The notes beneath the pieces are model-generated. The model was not told the DNA's origin, searched no databases, and saw only the letters and a program-made list of their open reading frames with translations. Positions 42,819 through 52,483 of a stretch of 64,000 nt of DNA are shown piece after piece. The DNA is taken from assembly GCF_013403865.1 (NCBI RefSeq), contig NZ_JABFDK010000013.1, forward strand, positions 16,179 to 80,178, given 5' to 3'. The DNA comes from Winogradskyella costae (GTDB taxonomy: Bacteria > Bacteroidota > Bacteroidia > Flavobacteriales > Flavobacteriaceae). The position numbers were made by a program, and so were the translations under genes. Each line of letters begins with the position of its first letter. The first letter of the stretch is position 1.

Positions 42819-45662
42819 ATGAAAAAATTTAGTATTGGCGCATTAACAATAATGTGTCTAACCTTTGTATTCCCATTAAATGCTCAGGTTGTAAACGCAA
42901 AATTAGAATCAGAAGCAACTTACACCCCATCAACCCCTATTCCCACAGATCCTAATGTAAAAACTGGCACTTTAAAAAATGGCCTCACTTACTACATTCA
43001 AAATAATTCAAAACCAGAAAATAAAGTAGAACTGAGACTCGTTATTAACGCCGGCTCTATCCTAGAAGATGAAGACCAATTAGGTTTGGCTCACTTTATG
43101 GAACACATGTGCTTTAATGGTACCAAAAACTTCGAAAAAAATGAACTGGTAGATTATCTACAAAGTATTGGAGTAAAGTTTGGGGCGCATCTCAACGCTT
43201 ACACTAGTTTTGATGAAACTGTTTACATCCTTCCTATCCCTAGTGATGATCCCGAAAAACTGGAAAAAGGATTTCAAATCATAGAAGATTGGGCTCATAA
43301 TGCACTTTTAACTGACGAGGAAATAGATAACGAACGCGGCGTTGTTTTAGAGGAGTACCGACTAGGTAAAGGTGCAGACGAACGTATGATGCAAGAATAT
43401 TTACCAAAAATGATGCACGGTTCGATGTATGCAGAACGCCTTCCTATTGGTACAAAAGAAAATTTGGAAACTTTTGAATACGAAAGTTTAAAACGTTTTT
43501 ATAAAGATTGGTACAGACCAGATTTAATGGCTGTAATTGCTGTTGGAGATATTGACGCAGCTGTATTAGAAGAAAAAATAAAATCACATTTCGGACATAT
43601 AAAAAACCCTAAAAACCCAAAACCAAGACCGTCATTCGACTTACCAAATCATGAAGACACCTTTGTCGCTATTGAATCTGACAAAGAAGCCCCGTTTTCT
43701 AATGTCCAATTAATGTTTAAAGACAAAGTGAACTCCACACCAGATGTTACTTATGCTGATTACAGAAACTCCATGGTTGAAAGTTTATTCTCCCAAATGA
43801 TAAATAACCGACTAGATGAAATTAGAAATGGTGACAACCCGCCTTTTGTATATGGGTTCACTTATTACGGCGGTACCTATGCACGTACCAAGAACGCATT
43901 TCAATCTTCTGCTATGACGAGTCCAACCGGACAACTAGACGCCTTAAAAACGCTCTTAGTAGAAAATCAACGTGTACGTCAACACGGTTTCTATGAAGGT
44001 GAATTTAACCGTGCAAAAAAAGACATTATTGCTAATATGGAGCGTGCCTTTAAAGACAGAGACAAGATGGAATCAAACAGAATCGTTGGGCGTTACATTA
44101 GCAATTTCCTAGAGCAAAACCCTATTCCTAGTATGGATTGGAGATTCGACTTTATGAAATCACAATTGCCGACAATTACATTAGATGAGGTTAACGCCCT
44201 CATCAAATCTTACATCAAAGAAGACAACCGCGTAGTTATACTTACTGGTCCAGAAAAAGAAGATTTAGAACAAGTAAAAGAAGCGCAGGTATTAGAGCTA
44301 TTAGATTCAGTTAATGCTATGGATTTAAAACCTTATGAGGATAAAGCTGTTGCCTCTTCATTAATTACAAATGCACCATCTAAAGGCAGCATTGCGGAAT
44401 ATAAAACTGACGACACATTGGGCACAACGACTTTAGTTTTAAGCAATGGAGCTACAGTAACCTATAAGAAGACTGATTTTAAAAATGATGAAATTTTATT
44501 TGATGCTTTTAGTTACGGAGGAACGTCGTTATATTCTAACGAAGAATATAAAGCAACTTCTAACGCTAATGCTGGTTTAACTGAAGCCGGAGTAAATGGT
44601 TTTGGTAAAGTTGAACTAAGTAAAATGATGTCTGGTAAAATCGCAAATGTGAGGCTTTCAATCGGCACTTATAGTGAAGGTTTATCCGGAAACACGACTC
44701 CAAAAGATTTAGAAACGTTATTTCAATTGACGTATTTGCATTTTACAGCTTTAAATAAAGACGAAAACGCTTTTAAAAGTTTTGCTGATAAACAAAAAGC
44801 GTTTTTAGGCAATCTACTATCGAGTCCACAATTTTATTTTCAAGATCAATTGTCTGAGTTTATTTATGGAAAAAACCCAAGATACACAGGGTTTCCTACA
44901 GCAGAAGACATGGACAATGCAGACTACAACTTAGCCTATAAAAAATATAAAGAGCGCTTTGCTGATGCGGGTGATTTTCATTTCTATTTTGTAGGAAACA
45001 TTGACGAAACTAAGTTTGTAGAATTATGTGAAACCTATTTGGCAAGTTTACCGTCAACAGAAAGCAATGAATCTTATAACGTTAGTGATTTTAGACCTTT
45101 AACAGGTAGCCACGAAAAAATTATAGAGAAAGGTGAAGACCCTAAAAGTTCGGTAAGAATAACCTACCATGGTCCAACAGATTACGATGAAAAAGAAGCA
45201 CATGCTTTAAAAAGTCTAGCTGAAGTATTATCTATTAAATTAATTGAAAAGTTACGTGAAGAAGAAGGTGGCGTATACGGAGCTGGTGCTAATGCAAGTA
45301 TTAGTAATATGCCTTATGACTGGTTTAGATTTAATATTAGCTTTCCTTGTGGTCCAGAAAATGTTGATAAGCTTATCACGGCAACGATGAAGGAGGTCGA
45401 TATTTTAATCAAAGATGGTCCGACAGAAGTCGATTTAGAAAAAGTAAAAAAGGCTCAAGTCTTAGATTATAAAGAAGATCTAAAAACCAATAGATTTTGG
45501 TTAGGGCAACTCAAAAACGCTGATTACCTCAAAAAAGATGCTCATAATATCTTAAAATTTGAAGACGCCGTAAATAGTTTAACTGTTGCCGATTTACATA
45601 ACGTAGCTAAAAAATATTTAACTCAAGGCTATATCACTGGTATTCATAATCCAGAAAAATAA
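42819..45662 (+). CDS. M16 family zinc metalloprotease
   Basis: 947-residue secreted protease with a signal peptide (PLNAQ). The inverted zinc motif H92-F-M-E95-H96 lies in the N-terminal M16 domain with a downstream Glu in ERGVVLEE. The protein holds two M16 domain pairs; the C-terminal half lacks HxxEH and serves as the other wall of the chamber. Periplasmic peptide degradation is expected. It is followed by a strong terminator. Confidence 0.92.
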   Translation: MKKFSIGALTIMCLTFVFPLNAQVVNAKLESEATYTPSTPIPTDPNVKTGTLKNGLTYYIQNNSKPENKVELRLVINAGSILEDEDQLGLAHFMEHMCFNGTKNFEKNELVDYLQSIGVKFGAHLNAYTSFDETVYILPIPSDDPEKLEKGFQIIEDWAHNALLTDEEIDNERGVVLEEYRLGKGADERMMQEYLPKMMHGSMYAERLPIGTKENLETFEYESLKRFYKDWYRPDLMAVIAVGDIDAAVLEEKIKSHFGHIKNPKNPKPRPSFDLPNHEDTFVAIESDKEAPFSNVQLMFKDKVNSTPDVTYADYRNSMVESLFSQMINNRLDEIRNGDNPPFVYGFTYYGGTYARTKNAFQSSAMTSPTGQLDALKTLLVENQRVRQHGFYEGEFNRAKKDIIANMERAFKDRDKMESNRIVGRYISNFLEQNPIPSMDWRFDFMKSQLPTITLDEVNALIKSYIKEDNRVVILTGPEKEDLEQVKEAQVLELLDSVNAMDLKPYEDKAVASSLITNAPSKGSIAEYKTDDTLGTTTLVLSNGATVTYKKTDFKNDEILFDAFSYGGTSLYSNEEYKATSNANAGLTEAGVNGFGKVELSKMMSGKIANVRLSIGTYSEGLSGNTTPKDLETLFQLTYLHFTALNKDENAFKSFADKQKAFLGNLLSSPQFYFQDQLSEFIYGKNPRYTGFPTAEDMDNADYNLAYKKYKERFADAGDFHFYFVGNIDETKFVELCETYLASLPSTESNESYNVSDFRPLTGSHEKIIEKGEDPKSSVRITYHGPTDYDEKEAHALKSLAEVLSIKLIEKLREEEGGVYGAGANASISNMPYDWFRFNISFPCGPENVDKLITATMKEVDILIKDGPTEVDLEKVKKAQVLDYKEDLKTNRFWLGQLKNADYLKKDAHNILKFEDAVNSLTVADLHNVAKKYLTQGYITGIHNPEK

Positions 45663-45683
45663 GATTACACCTATTTTATTGAG

Positions 45684-45720
45684 CAGCCTTCATAATTTCT
45701 AATGAAGGCTGTTTTTTTTT
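45684..45720 (+). terminator. Terminator of the M16 protease gene
   Basis: Stem of ten pairs (CAGCCTTCAT with ATGAAGGCTG), loop AATTTCTA, followed by ten T. Confidence 0.9.
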
Positions 45721-45801
45721 TATAGAACTGTTAACAACTTCAATTTCTTAAAGTCGTAAATAATCGTAATTTTAAGCCCTTATATTTAACCAAATCATTT
45801 A

Positions 45802-46569
45802 ATGGGTAAAATCATTGCAATAGCAAATCAGAAAGGAGGAGTTGGTAAGACAACAACCTCAGTAAATTTAGCCGCTTCACTAGGTGCTCTAGAGAAGAAA
45901 GTGCTGCTTATAGATGCAGATCCTCAAGCCAACGCAAGTTCAGGTTTAGGTATTGATGTAGACGCTGTTGAGATAGGATCCTATCAGGTTTTAGAACACA
46001 CTGCTTTAGCAAAAGACGCTATTGTAGCCTCTAATGCACCGAATGTAGATGTTTTACCTGCGCATATCGATCTTGTCGCTATAGAAATTGAATTAGTAGA
46101 TAAAGAAGCGCGTGAGTACATGCTTAAAAAAGCTATTATCGATTTAAAAACGGAATATGATTACATTTTAATTGACTGCGCGCCGTCCTTAGGATTACTT
46201 ACCTTAAATGCATTAACTGCTGCAGATTCGGTTATTATCCCTATTCAATGCGAGTATTTTGCACTAGAAGGTTTAGGCAAACTGTTAAATACTATTAAAA
46301 GTGTACAGAAAATCCATAATGAAGCGTTAGACATAGAAGGTTTATTATTAACAATGTTCGATTCGCGTTTACGTTTATCTAATCAAGTTGTAGAAGAGGT
46401 CCAAAAACACTTCAGTGATATGGTATTTGATACAATTATTCAAAGAAACGTACGCTTAGGAGAAGCTCCAAGTTATGGAGAGAGCATTATTAACTATGAT
46501 GTAAGCAGCAAGGGTGCAGTAAATTATTTGAGCCTAGCAAAGGAGCTGATTAAGAAAAATGAATTATAA
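45802..46569 (+). CDS. parA: Chromosome partitioning ATPase ParA (Soj)
   Basis: 255-residue deviant Walker ATPase. K11-G-G-V-G-K16-T-T is the signature P-loop, and DCAPSLGLL the Walker B region. It drives chromosome segregation with ParB, whose gene overlaps it by one base. No parS-like 16-base palindrome was recognised in the window. Confidence 0.95.
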   Translation: MGKIIAIANQKGGVGKTTTSVNLAASLGALEKKVLLIDADPQANASSGLGIDVDAVEIGSYQVLEHTALAKDAIVASNAPNVDVLPAHIDLVAIEIELVDKEAREYMLKKAIIDLKTEYDYILIDCAPSLGLLTLNALTAADSVIIPIQCEYFALEGLGKLLNTIKSVQKIHNEALDIEGLLLTMFDSRLRLSNQVVEEVQKHFSDMVFDTIIQRNVRLGEAPSYGESIINYDVSSKGAVNYLSLAKELIKKNEL

Positions 46570-47471
46570 TGGCGAAAGCAACAAAAAAACAAGCATTAGG
46601 ACGCGGTCTTTCGGCCTTACTCAAAGACCCTGATAACGATATAAATTCTGCAGAAGATATCAACGCGGATAAAGTGGTCGGTAATATTGTAGAACTTGAT
46701 ATTGAAAGTATTGAGGTCAATCCGTTTCAACCAAGAACTAATTTCAACGAAGAAACATTAAAAGAACTTGCATCTTCCATTCGCGAACTTGGAGTGATTC
46801 AACCAATAACGGTTAGAAAATTAGCATTTAACAAATATCAATTGGTATCTGGTGAGCGCCGTTTTAGAGCATCGAAATTAATTGGATTAGAGGCTATTCC
46901 TGCTTACATAAGAATCGCCAATGACCAAGAGTCGCTAGAAATGGCTTTGGTTGAAAATATTCAACGTCAGGATTTAGACCCTATAGAAATTGCTTTATCC
47001 TACCAGCGTTTAATTGACGAAATTCAACTTACACAAGAGCAAATGAGCGAACGTGTTGGTAAAAAACGTTCTACGATAGCAAATTATTTGCGCTTACTAA
47101 AGTTAGATCCAATCATACAAACAGGTATGAGAGATGGTTTTATTAGTATGGGTCATGGGCGTGCTATGGTTAATATTGAAGACCAAGTGGACCAATTAGA
47201 AGTTTACGAAAAAATAATAAGTAATAAACTATCTGTAAGAGCTACTGAACAATTAGTAAAGAATTTAAATTCTGATATACCAGCCAAAACAGAAGAACCT
47301 GCTTTTGAAATTCCTAAGCATATTAAAAAAGGAGTAAGGGACTTTTCAGAATACTTCGGTCATAAAATAGACGTTAAAGTTACTAAGACCGGAAGCGGAA
47401 AAATAACAATACCCTTCCATTCTGAAGAAGATTTTAATCGAATTAAAAAATTAGTTCAACGTGACAAATAA
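46569..47471 (+). CDS. parB: Chromosome partitioning protein ParB (Spo0J/Noc family)
   Basis: 300-residue protein with the CTPase/ParB-N motif region GERRFRASK at about residue 95, the central helix-turn-helix that binds parS (MSERVGKKRSTIANYLRLL) and a C-terminal dimerisation part. It overlaps parA by one base and the next gene by 11 bases. Confidence 0.95.
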   Translation: MAKATKKQALGRGLSALLKDPDNDINSAEDINADKVVGNIVELDIESIEVNPFQPRTNFNEETLKELASSIRELGVIQPITVRKLAFNKYQLVSGERRFRASKLIGLEAIPAYIRIANDQESLEMALVENIQRQDLDPIEIALSYQRLIDEIQLTQEQMSERVGKKRSTIANYLRLLKLDPIIQTGMRDGFISMGHGRAMVNIEDQVDQLEVYEKIISNKLSVRATEQLVKNLNSDIPAKTEEPAFEIPKHIKKGVRDFSEYFGHKIDVKVTKTGSGKITIPFHSEEDFNRIKKLVQRDK

Positions 47472-48048
47472 AGGGTTTTACAGTCTTTTAGTATGCTTAT
47501 TTTCTGTGCTTTTTTCATTTTCACAAATAGAAAAAGATAGCACTAGTATTGCCATAGAAGAGAGTCCAATTATTGCGAATGAAACGCTGATAAAAAAAGA
47601 AATAGATCCGCTAAGACCTTCTAAGGCCGCCTTTTATTCTGCGGTACTCCCTGGTTTAGGGCAAGCTTACAATAAAAAATATTGGAAGATTCCGATTGTA
47701 TGGGGAGCTATAGGCACAGGGGTATATTTCTTTGTTAGTAATGACAAGCAGTTTGACCGTTACAGAGATGCTTATAAAAGTAGGTTGGCAGGATTTACAT
47801 CAGATGAGTTTTATGGTTCTATTTCTGATGATGGACTTATTAGAGCACAAGAGCAATTTAGACGAAATAAAGAAATGTCTATTTTAATAACTTTAGGCTT
47901 ATACGCTCTAAATATTATTGATGCCAATATAGACGCACATTTACTTCAATTTAATGTAGACCCAAACCTAAGTCTAAGCCCACATTATCAATATAATGAA
48001 TTAGAAAACACTTCAGATTTAGGACTAACACTTAATTTTAAATTTTAA
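47461..48048 (+). CDS. DUF5683 membrane protein
   Basis: 195-residue protein with a signal segment (FSFSQ) and the DUF5683 core SKAAFYSAVLPGLGQAYNKKYWKIP (first part), followed by two transmembrane stretches (about 73-92 and 138-158). The GTG start overlaps the end of parB; no internal ATG keeps the signal segment. A parB-DUF5683-dapB-lepB string is recurrent in Flavobacteriaceae. Function unknown. Confidence 0.85.
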   Translation: MTNKGFYSLLVCLFSVLFSFSQIEKDSTSIAIEESPIIANETLIKKEIDPLRPSKAAFYSAVLPGLGQAYNKKYWKIPIVWGAIGTGVYFFVSNDKQFDRYRDAYKSRLAGFTSDEFYGSISDDGLIRAQEQFRRNKEMSILITLGLYALNIIDANIDAHLLQFNVDPNLSLSPHYQYNELENTSDLGLTLNFKF

Positions 48049-48049
48049 C

Positions 48050-48751
48050 ATGAAAATAGCTTTACTCGGTTATGGACGAATGGGTAAGAGTATTGAGGCT
48101 ATCGCACTAAAGCGAAGTCACGGTATCGTCTTAAAAGTATCAGACTCAAATTCTAATTATGATTTTGCTGATGCAGATGTCGCTATAGATTTCAGCATCC
48201 CAACAGCTGCCGTAGCTAATATAAAAAAAGCTTTGGATGCTGGTGTTCCTATAATTTCTGGGACAACAGGTTGGTTAGATCAATACGATGAGATAATTGA
48301 CTACTGTAACTCTAAAGGAGGCACATTTCTTTATGCTTCAAACTTTAGCTTAGGTGTTAATCTTTTCTTTGAACTCAATAAAAAATTGAGCGAATTGATG
48401 TCTGGTTTTTCAGAATATTCCACAGAAATAGAAGAAATTCATCATACACAAAAATTAGATGCACCTAGCGGAACTGCGATTACGTTGGCAGAGCAGATTA
48501 TAGAACATACCAATTATAGCAATTGGACTTTAGGCACCCCAAAAGCTACTGAAATCATAATCGATGCAAAACGCATTGAAGGCATCCCTGGTACTCATGA
48601 AGTTACTTACAACTCAGAAGTAGATGCTATCAGTATTAAGCATACGGCGCACAGCAGACGAGGTTTTGCGATGGGAGCTGTTATAGCTGCAGAATGGATT
48701 AAAGATAAAAAAGGTATCTTTAGTATGAAAGATGTGTTAAACATTGGTTAA
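48050..48751 (+). CDS. dapB: 4-hydroxy-tetrahydrodipicolinate reductase
   Basis: 233-residue NAD(P)H reductase of the lysine/diaminopimelate pathway. The nucleotide motif G7-Y-G-R-M-G12 is at the N-terminus, and the catalytic E-x-H-H-T-Q-K-L-D-A-P-S-G-T-A signature lies about residue 135-150. Shorter than the E. coli enzyme but usual for Bacteroidota. Confidence 0.95.
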   Translation: MKIALLGYGRMGKSIEAIALKRSHGIVLKVSDSNSNYDFADADVAIDFSIPTAAVANIKKALDAGVPIISGTTGWLDQYDEIIDYCNSKGGTFLYASNFSLGVNLFFELNKKLSELMSGFSEYSTEIEEIHHTQKLDAPSGTAITLAEQIIEHTNYSNWTLGTPKATEIIIDAKRIEGIPGTHEVTYNSEVDAISIKHTAHSRRGFAMGAVIAAEWIKDKKGIFSMKDVLNIG

Positions 48752-48814
48752 TTTGCCAACCTAACGCAACGTATTATAATAATTTTCACCCGACACTAGA
48801 CAAAATATAAGGTT

Positions 48815-50419
48815 ATGACCTGGACACAATGGTTTATTTTTATACTCATTTTACAAATCACACATGGACTAGCGACATGGAAATTATATATTAAAGCCGG
48901 TAGAAATGCTTGGGAAGCATTTGTGCCAATTTATAACGCAGTGGTATTAATGAAAATTATCTCTCGCCCTTGGTGGTGGGTGCTTTTAATGTTTTTACCA
49001 ATCGTAAATCTTGTTATGATTCCGGCTGTATGGGTAGAAACCGCTCGCTCCTATGGAAAGGATAGTAAAATAGATGCCCTTTTATGTATTGTTACGTTAG
49101 GCTTTTACTTGTTCTACCTTAATTATGTTGCCGATGTAAATTACATTGAAAACAGGCAGCTTAAACCAAAAACAGCGACAGGAGAATGGATAACATCTAT
49201 CCTTTTCGCTATAGTTGCAGCAACAATTGTTCATACGTATTTCTTTCAACCTTTTGTGATTCCTTCCTCATCGTTAGAGAAGTCTTTATTGGTTGGTGAT
49301 TTTCTAATTGTTAGTAAATTTCATTACGGTGCACGCACCCCGATGACCACCGTTGGAGCTCCAATGGTACATGATACTATTCCTGTTTTAGGAAAAAAAT
49401 CATACCTCTATAACGATAATTTTGAAGAACGCAACACCTCTTGGATTAACAAGCTTCAATTGCCGTTTTTTAGATTTCCAGGTTTTGAAAACGTAGAGCG
49501 TAATGATATCGTTGTTTTTAACCAGCCAGCGGATACCTTGCTAAATATGAATGATTTTTATCCCGACCGAAATTACTACAAACCTATTGATAAAAAAACC
49601 AACTTAGTTAAGCGTTGTGTTGGTGTTGCGGGTGATACTTTAGAAATTAGAAATGGATATGTCTTTATTAATGGAAAACAAAATAAGTTACCACCAAGAT
49701 CTCACCTTCAATTTTCTTACGATATTACGTTTAAGAGGCAATTGCAACCTGCGCGTATTATTGAAATTTTAAAGAAATATGACATCACAGACGGCTTAGG
49801 TTACGGAAGTACCGAAGGGTCTTATGCCATACCTGCTGCCACGGATGAAGCGGTTGCTCAGTTAAGATTACACCCTGAAGTTGCTTCAATTGTACCAACT
49901 AAACAAGAAAAAGGTGTTGATGGCAAAATTTTCCCTAGAGACGCTAATTATTCATGGAATTCTGACTTTTTTGGACCAATGTGGATACCAAAAGCGGGAG
50001 GCACTGTAAATCTAACTACAGATAATATTTCTATTTATAAACGTGCGATTGGAGAATACGAAGGCCATAACGTGGTAACTAGAGGTGATCAAATTTTTAT
50101 TGATGACCAACCAGCTACATCGTATACTTTTAAGCAAGATTACTATTGGATGATGGGTGACAACAGACACAATTCTATTGACAGTCGTTATTGGGGATTT
50201 GTGCCTAACGATCATATTTTTGGTAAACCTGTATTCATTTGGATGAGCATTGACGGTATTAACGATGGTATTAAAAACTGGAGTTTCCGTTGGGACCGCA
50301 TATTTACAACTGTTAGTGGTGGAAATGAACGTACGTCTTACCTAATTCCGTTTATTGTTCTTGTTTTAGGAATTACATTCTTTAATAAATGGAGAAAGAA
50401 GAAAAAGGCAACATCATAA
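48815..50419 (+). CDS. lepB: Signal peptidase I with N-terminal DUF5684 extension
   Basis: 534-residue membrane protease cleaving signal peptides of exported proteins. Residues 1-110 are an extra multi-span module (DUF5684-like; WWWVLLMFLPIVN). The S26 domain begins about 125. The nucleophile is Ser153 in IPSSSLEK, where the following residue is Leu rather than the usual Met; the general base is Lys266 in LVKRCVG. The last helix is near 505-525. A long insertion between the catalytic boxes is typical for Bacteroidota. Confidence 0.93.
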   Translation: MTWTQWFIFILILQITHGLATWKLYIKAGRNAWEAFVPIYNAVVLMKIISRPWWWVLLMFLPIVNLVMIPAVWVETARSYGKDSKIDALLCIVTLGFYLFYLNYVADVNYIENRQLKPKTATGEWITSILFAIVAATIVHTYFFQPFVIPSSSLEKSLLVGDFLIVSKFHYGARTPMTTVGAPMVHDTIPVLGKKSYLYNDNFEERNTSWINKLQLPFFRFPGFENVERNDIVVFNQPADTLLNMNDFYPDRNYYKPIDKKTNLVKRCVGVAGDTLEIRNGYVFINGKQNKLPPRSHLQFSYDITFKRQLQPARIIEILKKYDITDGLGYGSTEGSYAIPAATDEAVAQLRLHPEVASIVPTKQEKGVDGKIFPRDANYSWNSDFFGPMWIPKAGGTVNLTTDNISIYKRAIGEYEGHNVVTRGDQIFIDDQPATSYTFKQDYYWMMGDNRHNSIDSRYWGFVPNDHIFGKPVFIWMSIDGINDGIKNWSFRWDRIFTTVSGGNERTSYLIPFIVLVLGITFFNKWRKKKKATS

Positions 50420-50440
50420 AAACAGACTAAATTAGTCGCT

Positions 50441-51061
50441 ATGACAAGTCTTATACACCCAACCTATTTCCCAAATATTGCACACTTTTGGGCTGTTGTA
50501 AATGCGGATTCAATTCACCTTGAGGTTTTTGATAATTACCAGAAACAATCTTACAGAAACCGAACCGAAATTTATGGTGCTAATGGAAAATTAGCCTTAA
50601 CAGTTCCTGTGAATTACACTCAGAAAAACAGACAGCTTTATAAAGATGTGAAGATTGCCAATGAAGAACAATGGCAACTTTTGCATTTAAAGTCGCTACA
50701 ATCCGCTTATAGTATGTCGCCTTTCTTTGAGTTTTATATTGATGATTTCATGCCGCTTTTTGAAAATCAATTTGACTATATCTTAGACTTTAATCTAAAG
50801 TGTTTCGATATTATAATAAACAGTCTTCAATTAGGCATTCAACCCACGAAAACAAGGGTATATGGAAAAGAACCTTTAAATAAAACAGATTACAGACATT
50901 TAGTAAAGCGAAATTCTAAAGTTAAAGCCTTTGAGTCTTATACGCAGGTTTTTACTGAGAAGCACGGTTTTATTCCTAATCTTAGTATTTTAGACCTATT
51001 ATTTAATGAAGGGCCAAATACGGAGTTGTATCTAAAAAAGCAGAAATTACACCTCATTTAA
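50441..51061 (+). CDS. WbqC family protein
   Basis: 206-residue WbqC-like protein, recognised from the N-terminal LIHPTYFPNIAHFW and the KLALTVPVNYTQKNRQLYKDV block. Family members occur in polysaccharide loci and near lepB in Bacteroidota; the reaction is not known. It follows lepB by 21 bases and is likely co-transcribed. Confidence 0.88.
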   Translation: MTSLIHPTYFPNIAHFWAVVNADSIHLEVFDNYQKQSYRNRTEIYGANGKLALTVPVNYTQKNRQLYKDVKIANEEQWQLLHLKSLQSAYSMSPFFEFYIDDFMPLFENQFDYILDFNLKCFDIIINSLQLGIQPTKTRVYGKEPLNKTDYRHLVKRNSKVKAFESYTQVFTEKHGFIPNLSILDLLFNEGPNTELYLKKQKLHLI

Positions 51062-51145
51062 TTAGATTATTTTTTTTATGAAATTCAATGATGAAAAGAA
51101 TGTACTGTCTAAGTTTCCTCTTAAATAGTACTTAATAAGTAAATA

Positions 51146-51454
51146 ATGCTTCAATCCTCTATTCATTACGGCATACACTTTGGCTTACCTTTGGTAGTAG
51201 CTATTGTGTTTTATAAGACGTATTGGTTAAAGGCTTATGGTATCATGATTTTGGGCATGCTTATAGATTTAGACCACTTATTAGCCAATCCTATTTTTGA
51301 CCCTAACCGTTGTAGTATCAACTTTCACCCACTTCACTCCTACTATGCTATTGTGGTGTATATAGTGCTATTAATTCCGAAAAAAGTCCGAATAGTTGGT
51401 CTTGGATTGGTCATTCATATTATTGCTGATACAGCAGATTGCTGGCTCATGTAA
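51146..51454 (+). CDS. DUF6122 family membrane protein
   Basis: 102-residue protein with three hydrophobic segments and the conserved HYGIHFGLPL, MLIDLDHLLANPIFDPNRCS and FHPLHSY blocks of DUF6122. The D-x-D-H and H-P-L-H positions look like a metal-dependent phospholipase-type membrane site, but no activity is known. It converges with the EEP gene, whose stop is two bases away. Confidence 0.85.
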   Translation: MLQSSIHYGIHFGLPLVVAIVFYKTYWLKAYGIMILGMLIDLDHLLANPIFDPNRCSINFHPLHSYYAIVVYIVLLIPKKVRIVGLGLVIHIIADTADCWLM

Positions 51455-51455
51455 A

Positions 51456-52478
51456 TTATGGTAAACTCAATGTAGTCTTTACAGGGTAATGATCTGATAA
51501 TTTGACATCAAACGTTTTAAAACTATTTACTTCAAAATTATCGTCGGCCAAAATAAAATCTATTCGCATTGGGAAAAATTTAAAATCATAAGTTCTTCCA
51601 AAGCCATTTCCTGCGTCTTCAAACGTATCTTTTAAATCATCTCCTTTCACCATTCTGTAGATATAAGAATAGGCTGTGTTATTAAAATCGCCAGTTACAA
51701 TTGTTTTATATTTTGTTTTTGACTTGTGTTTTAAAAACAGTTCTACTTGGTCTTGTTGTGCCTTGAAGGTTGCACCAACTTGCTTAAATAAATGACTAGA
51801 GGTTTCTTTTTTTAATTTTTCTACGTCGGTCTGTATCCCTGATGATTGCAAATGAAATGTATAAACTCTAAGTGTATCCTTTTGCTTAACGATGTCTACA
51901 AAAATTGCATTGTTATATGTATTTGGAAATTCTAATGAGCCTGAATTAATAATTGGAAATTTAGAATAAATAGCTTGTCCCCCTTTAACGCCTTTATTAT
52001 ACGTAGCATTAAAATCATGGTAGCCCTCAAGTTTTACTTGCTCGCTTCTTGGATATTCTTGAAGACATAAAACGTCTGGTTGTTCTCTCTTTATAAAATC
52101 GAGAATACTATCCTTTACCGTTTTATCCTTCAACCAATCGTACTTATTAAAAAGTCTGACGTTAAATGACATTACAGAAAAACTAGCATTGTCTTTGATA
52201 TCTTCTGAGGCCGAAAACTTATACATCGAATTTATATAATTCCAACCCAACACCAGTACAACTAACGATAACAGCATTTGCTTTTTAACTCGAAGTAACC
52301 AGTATATAAAAAAAACAATGTTGAATAATATTAATAACGGAACACCTAAACTTAGAACAGATAACGATGCAAAACTTCTCGGAGACACATATGGTAGAAT
52401 ATAAGATATAAGCAATAAAAATGCAACCAACGAATTGATGATAAACACAATTTTACTACCAAATCTTAACCCTTTCAC
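51456..52478 (-). CDS. Endonuclease/exonuclease/phosphatase family membrane protein
   Basis: 340-residue protein with three N-terminal transmembrane segments (about 10-100) and an extracytoplasmic EEP domain. Catalytic motifs are visible: MSFNVRLFN, LCLQE, TGDFNN and the final SDHYP. Bacteroidota EEP proteins of this layout are likely phosphodiesterases of unknown substrate. It is the last gene of the mutL/rhomboid group on this strand. Confidence 0.88.
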   Translation of the reverse strand: MKGLRFGSKIVFIINSLVAFLLLISYILPYVSPRSFASLSVLSLGVPLLILFNIVFFIYWLLRVKKQMLLSLVVLVLGWNYINSMYKFSASEDIKDNASFSVMSFNVRLFNKYDWLKDKTVKDSILDFIKREQPDVLCLQEYPRSEQVKLEGYHDFNATYNKGVKGGQAIYSKFPIINSGSLEFPNTYNNAIFVDIVKQKDTLRVYTFHLQSSGIQTDVEKLKKETSSHLFKQVGATFKAQQDQVELFLKHKSKTKYKTIVTGDFNNTAYSYIYRMVKGDDLKDTFEDAGNGFGRTYDFKFFPMRIDFILADDNFEVNSFKTFDVKLSDHYPVKTTLSLP

Positions 52479-52483
52479 GTCTT

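Noticed and set aside
45721..47471. parS site near parAB
   Set aside because: No clear 16-base parS palindrome could be recognised by eye.
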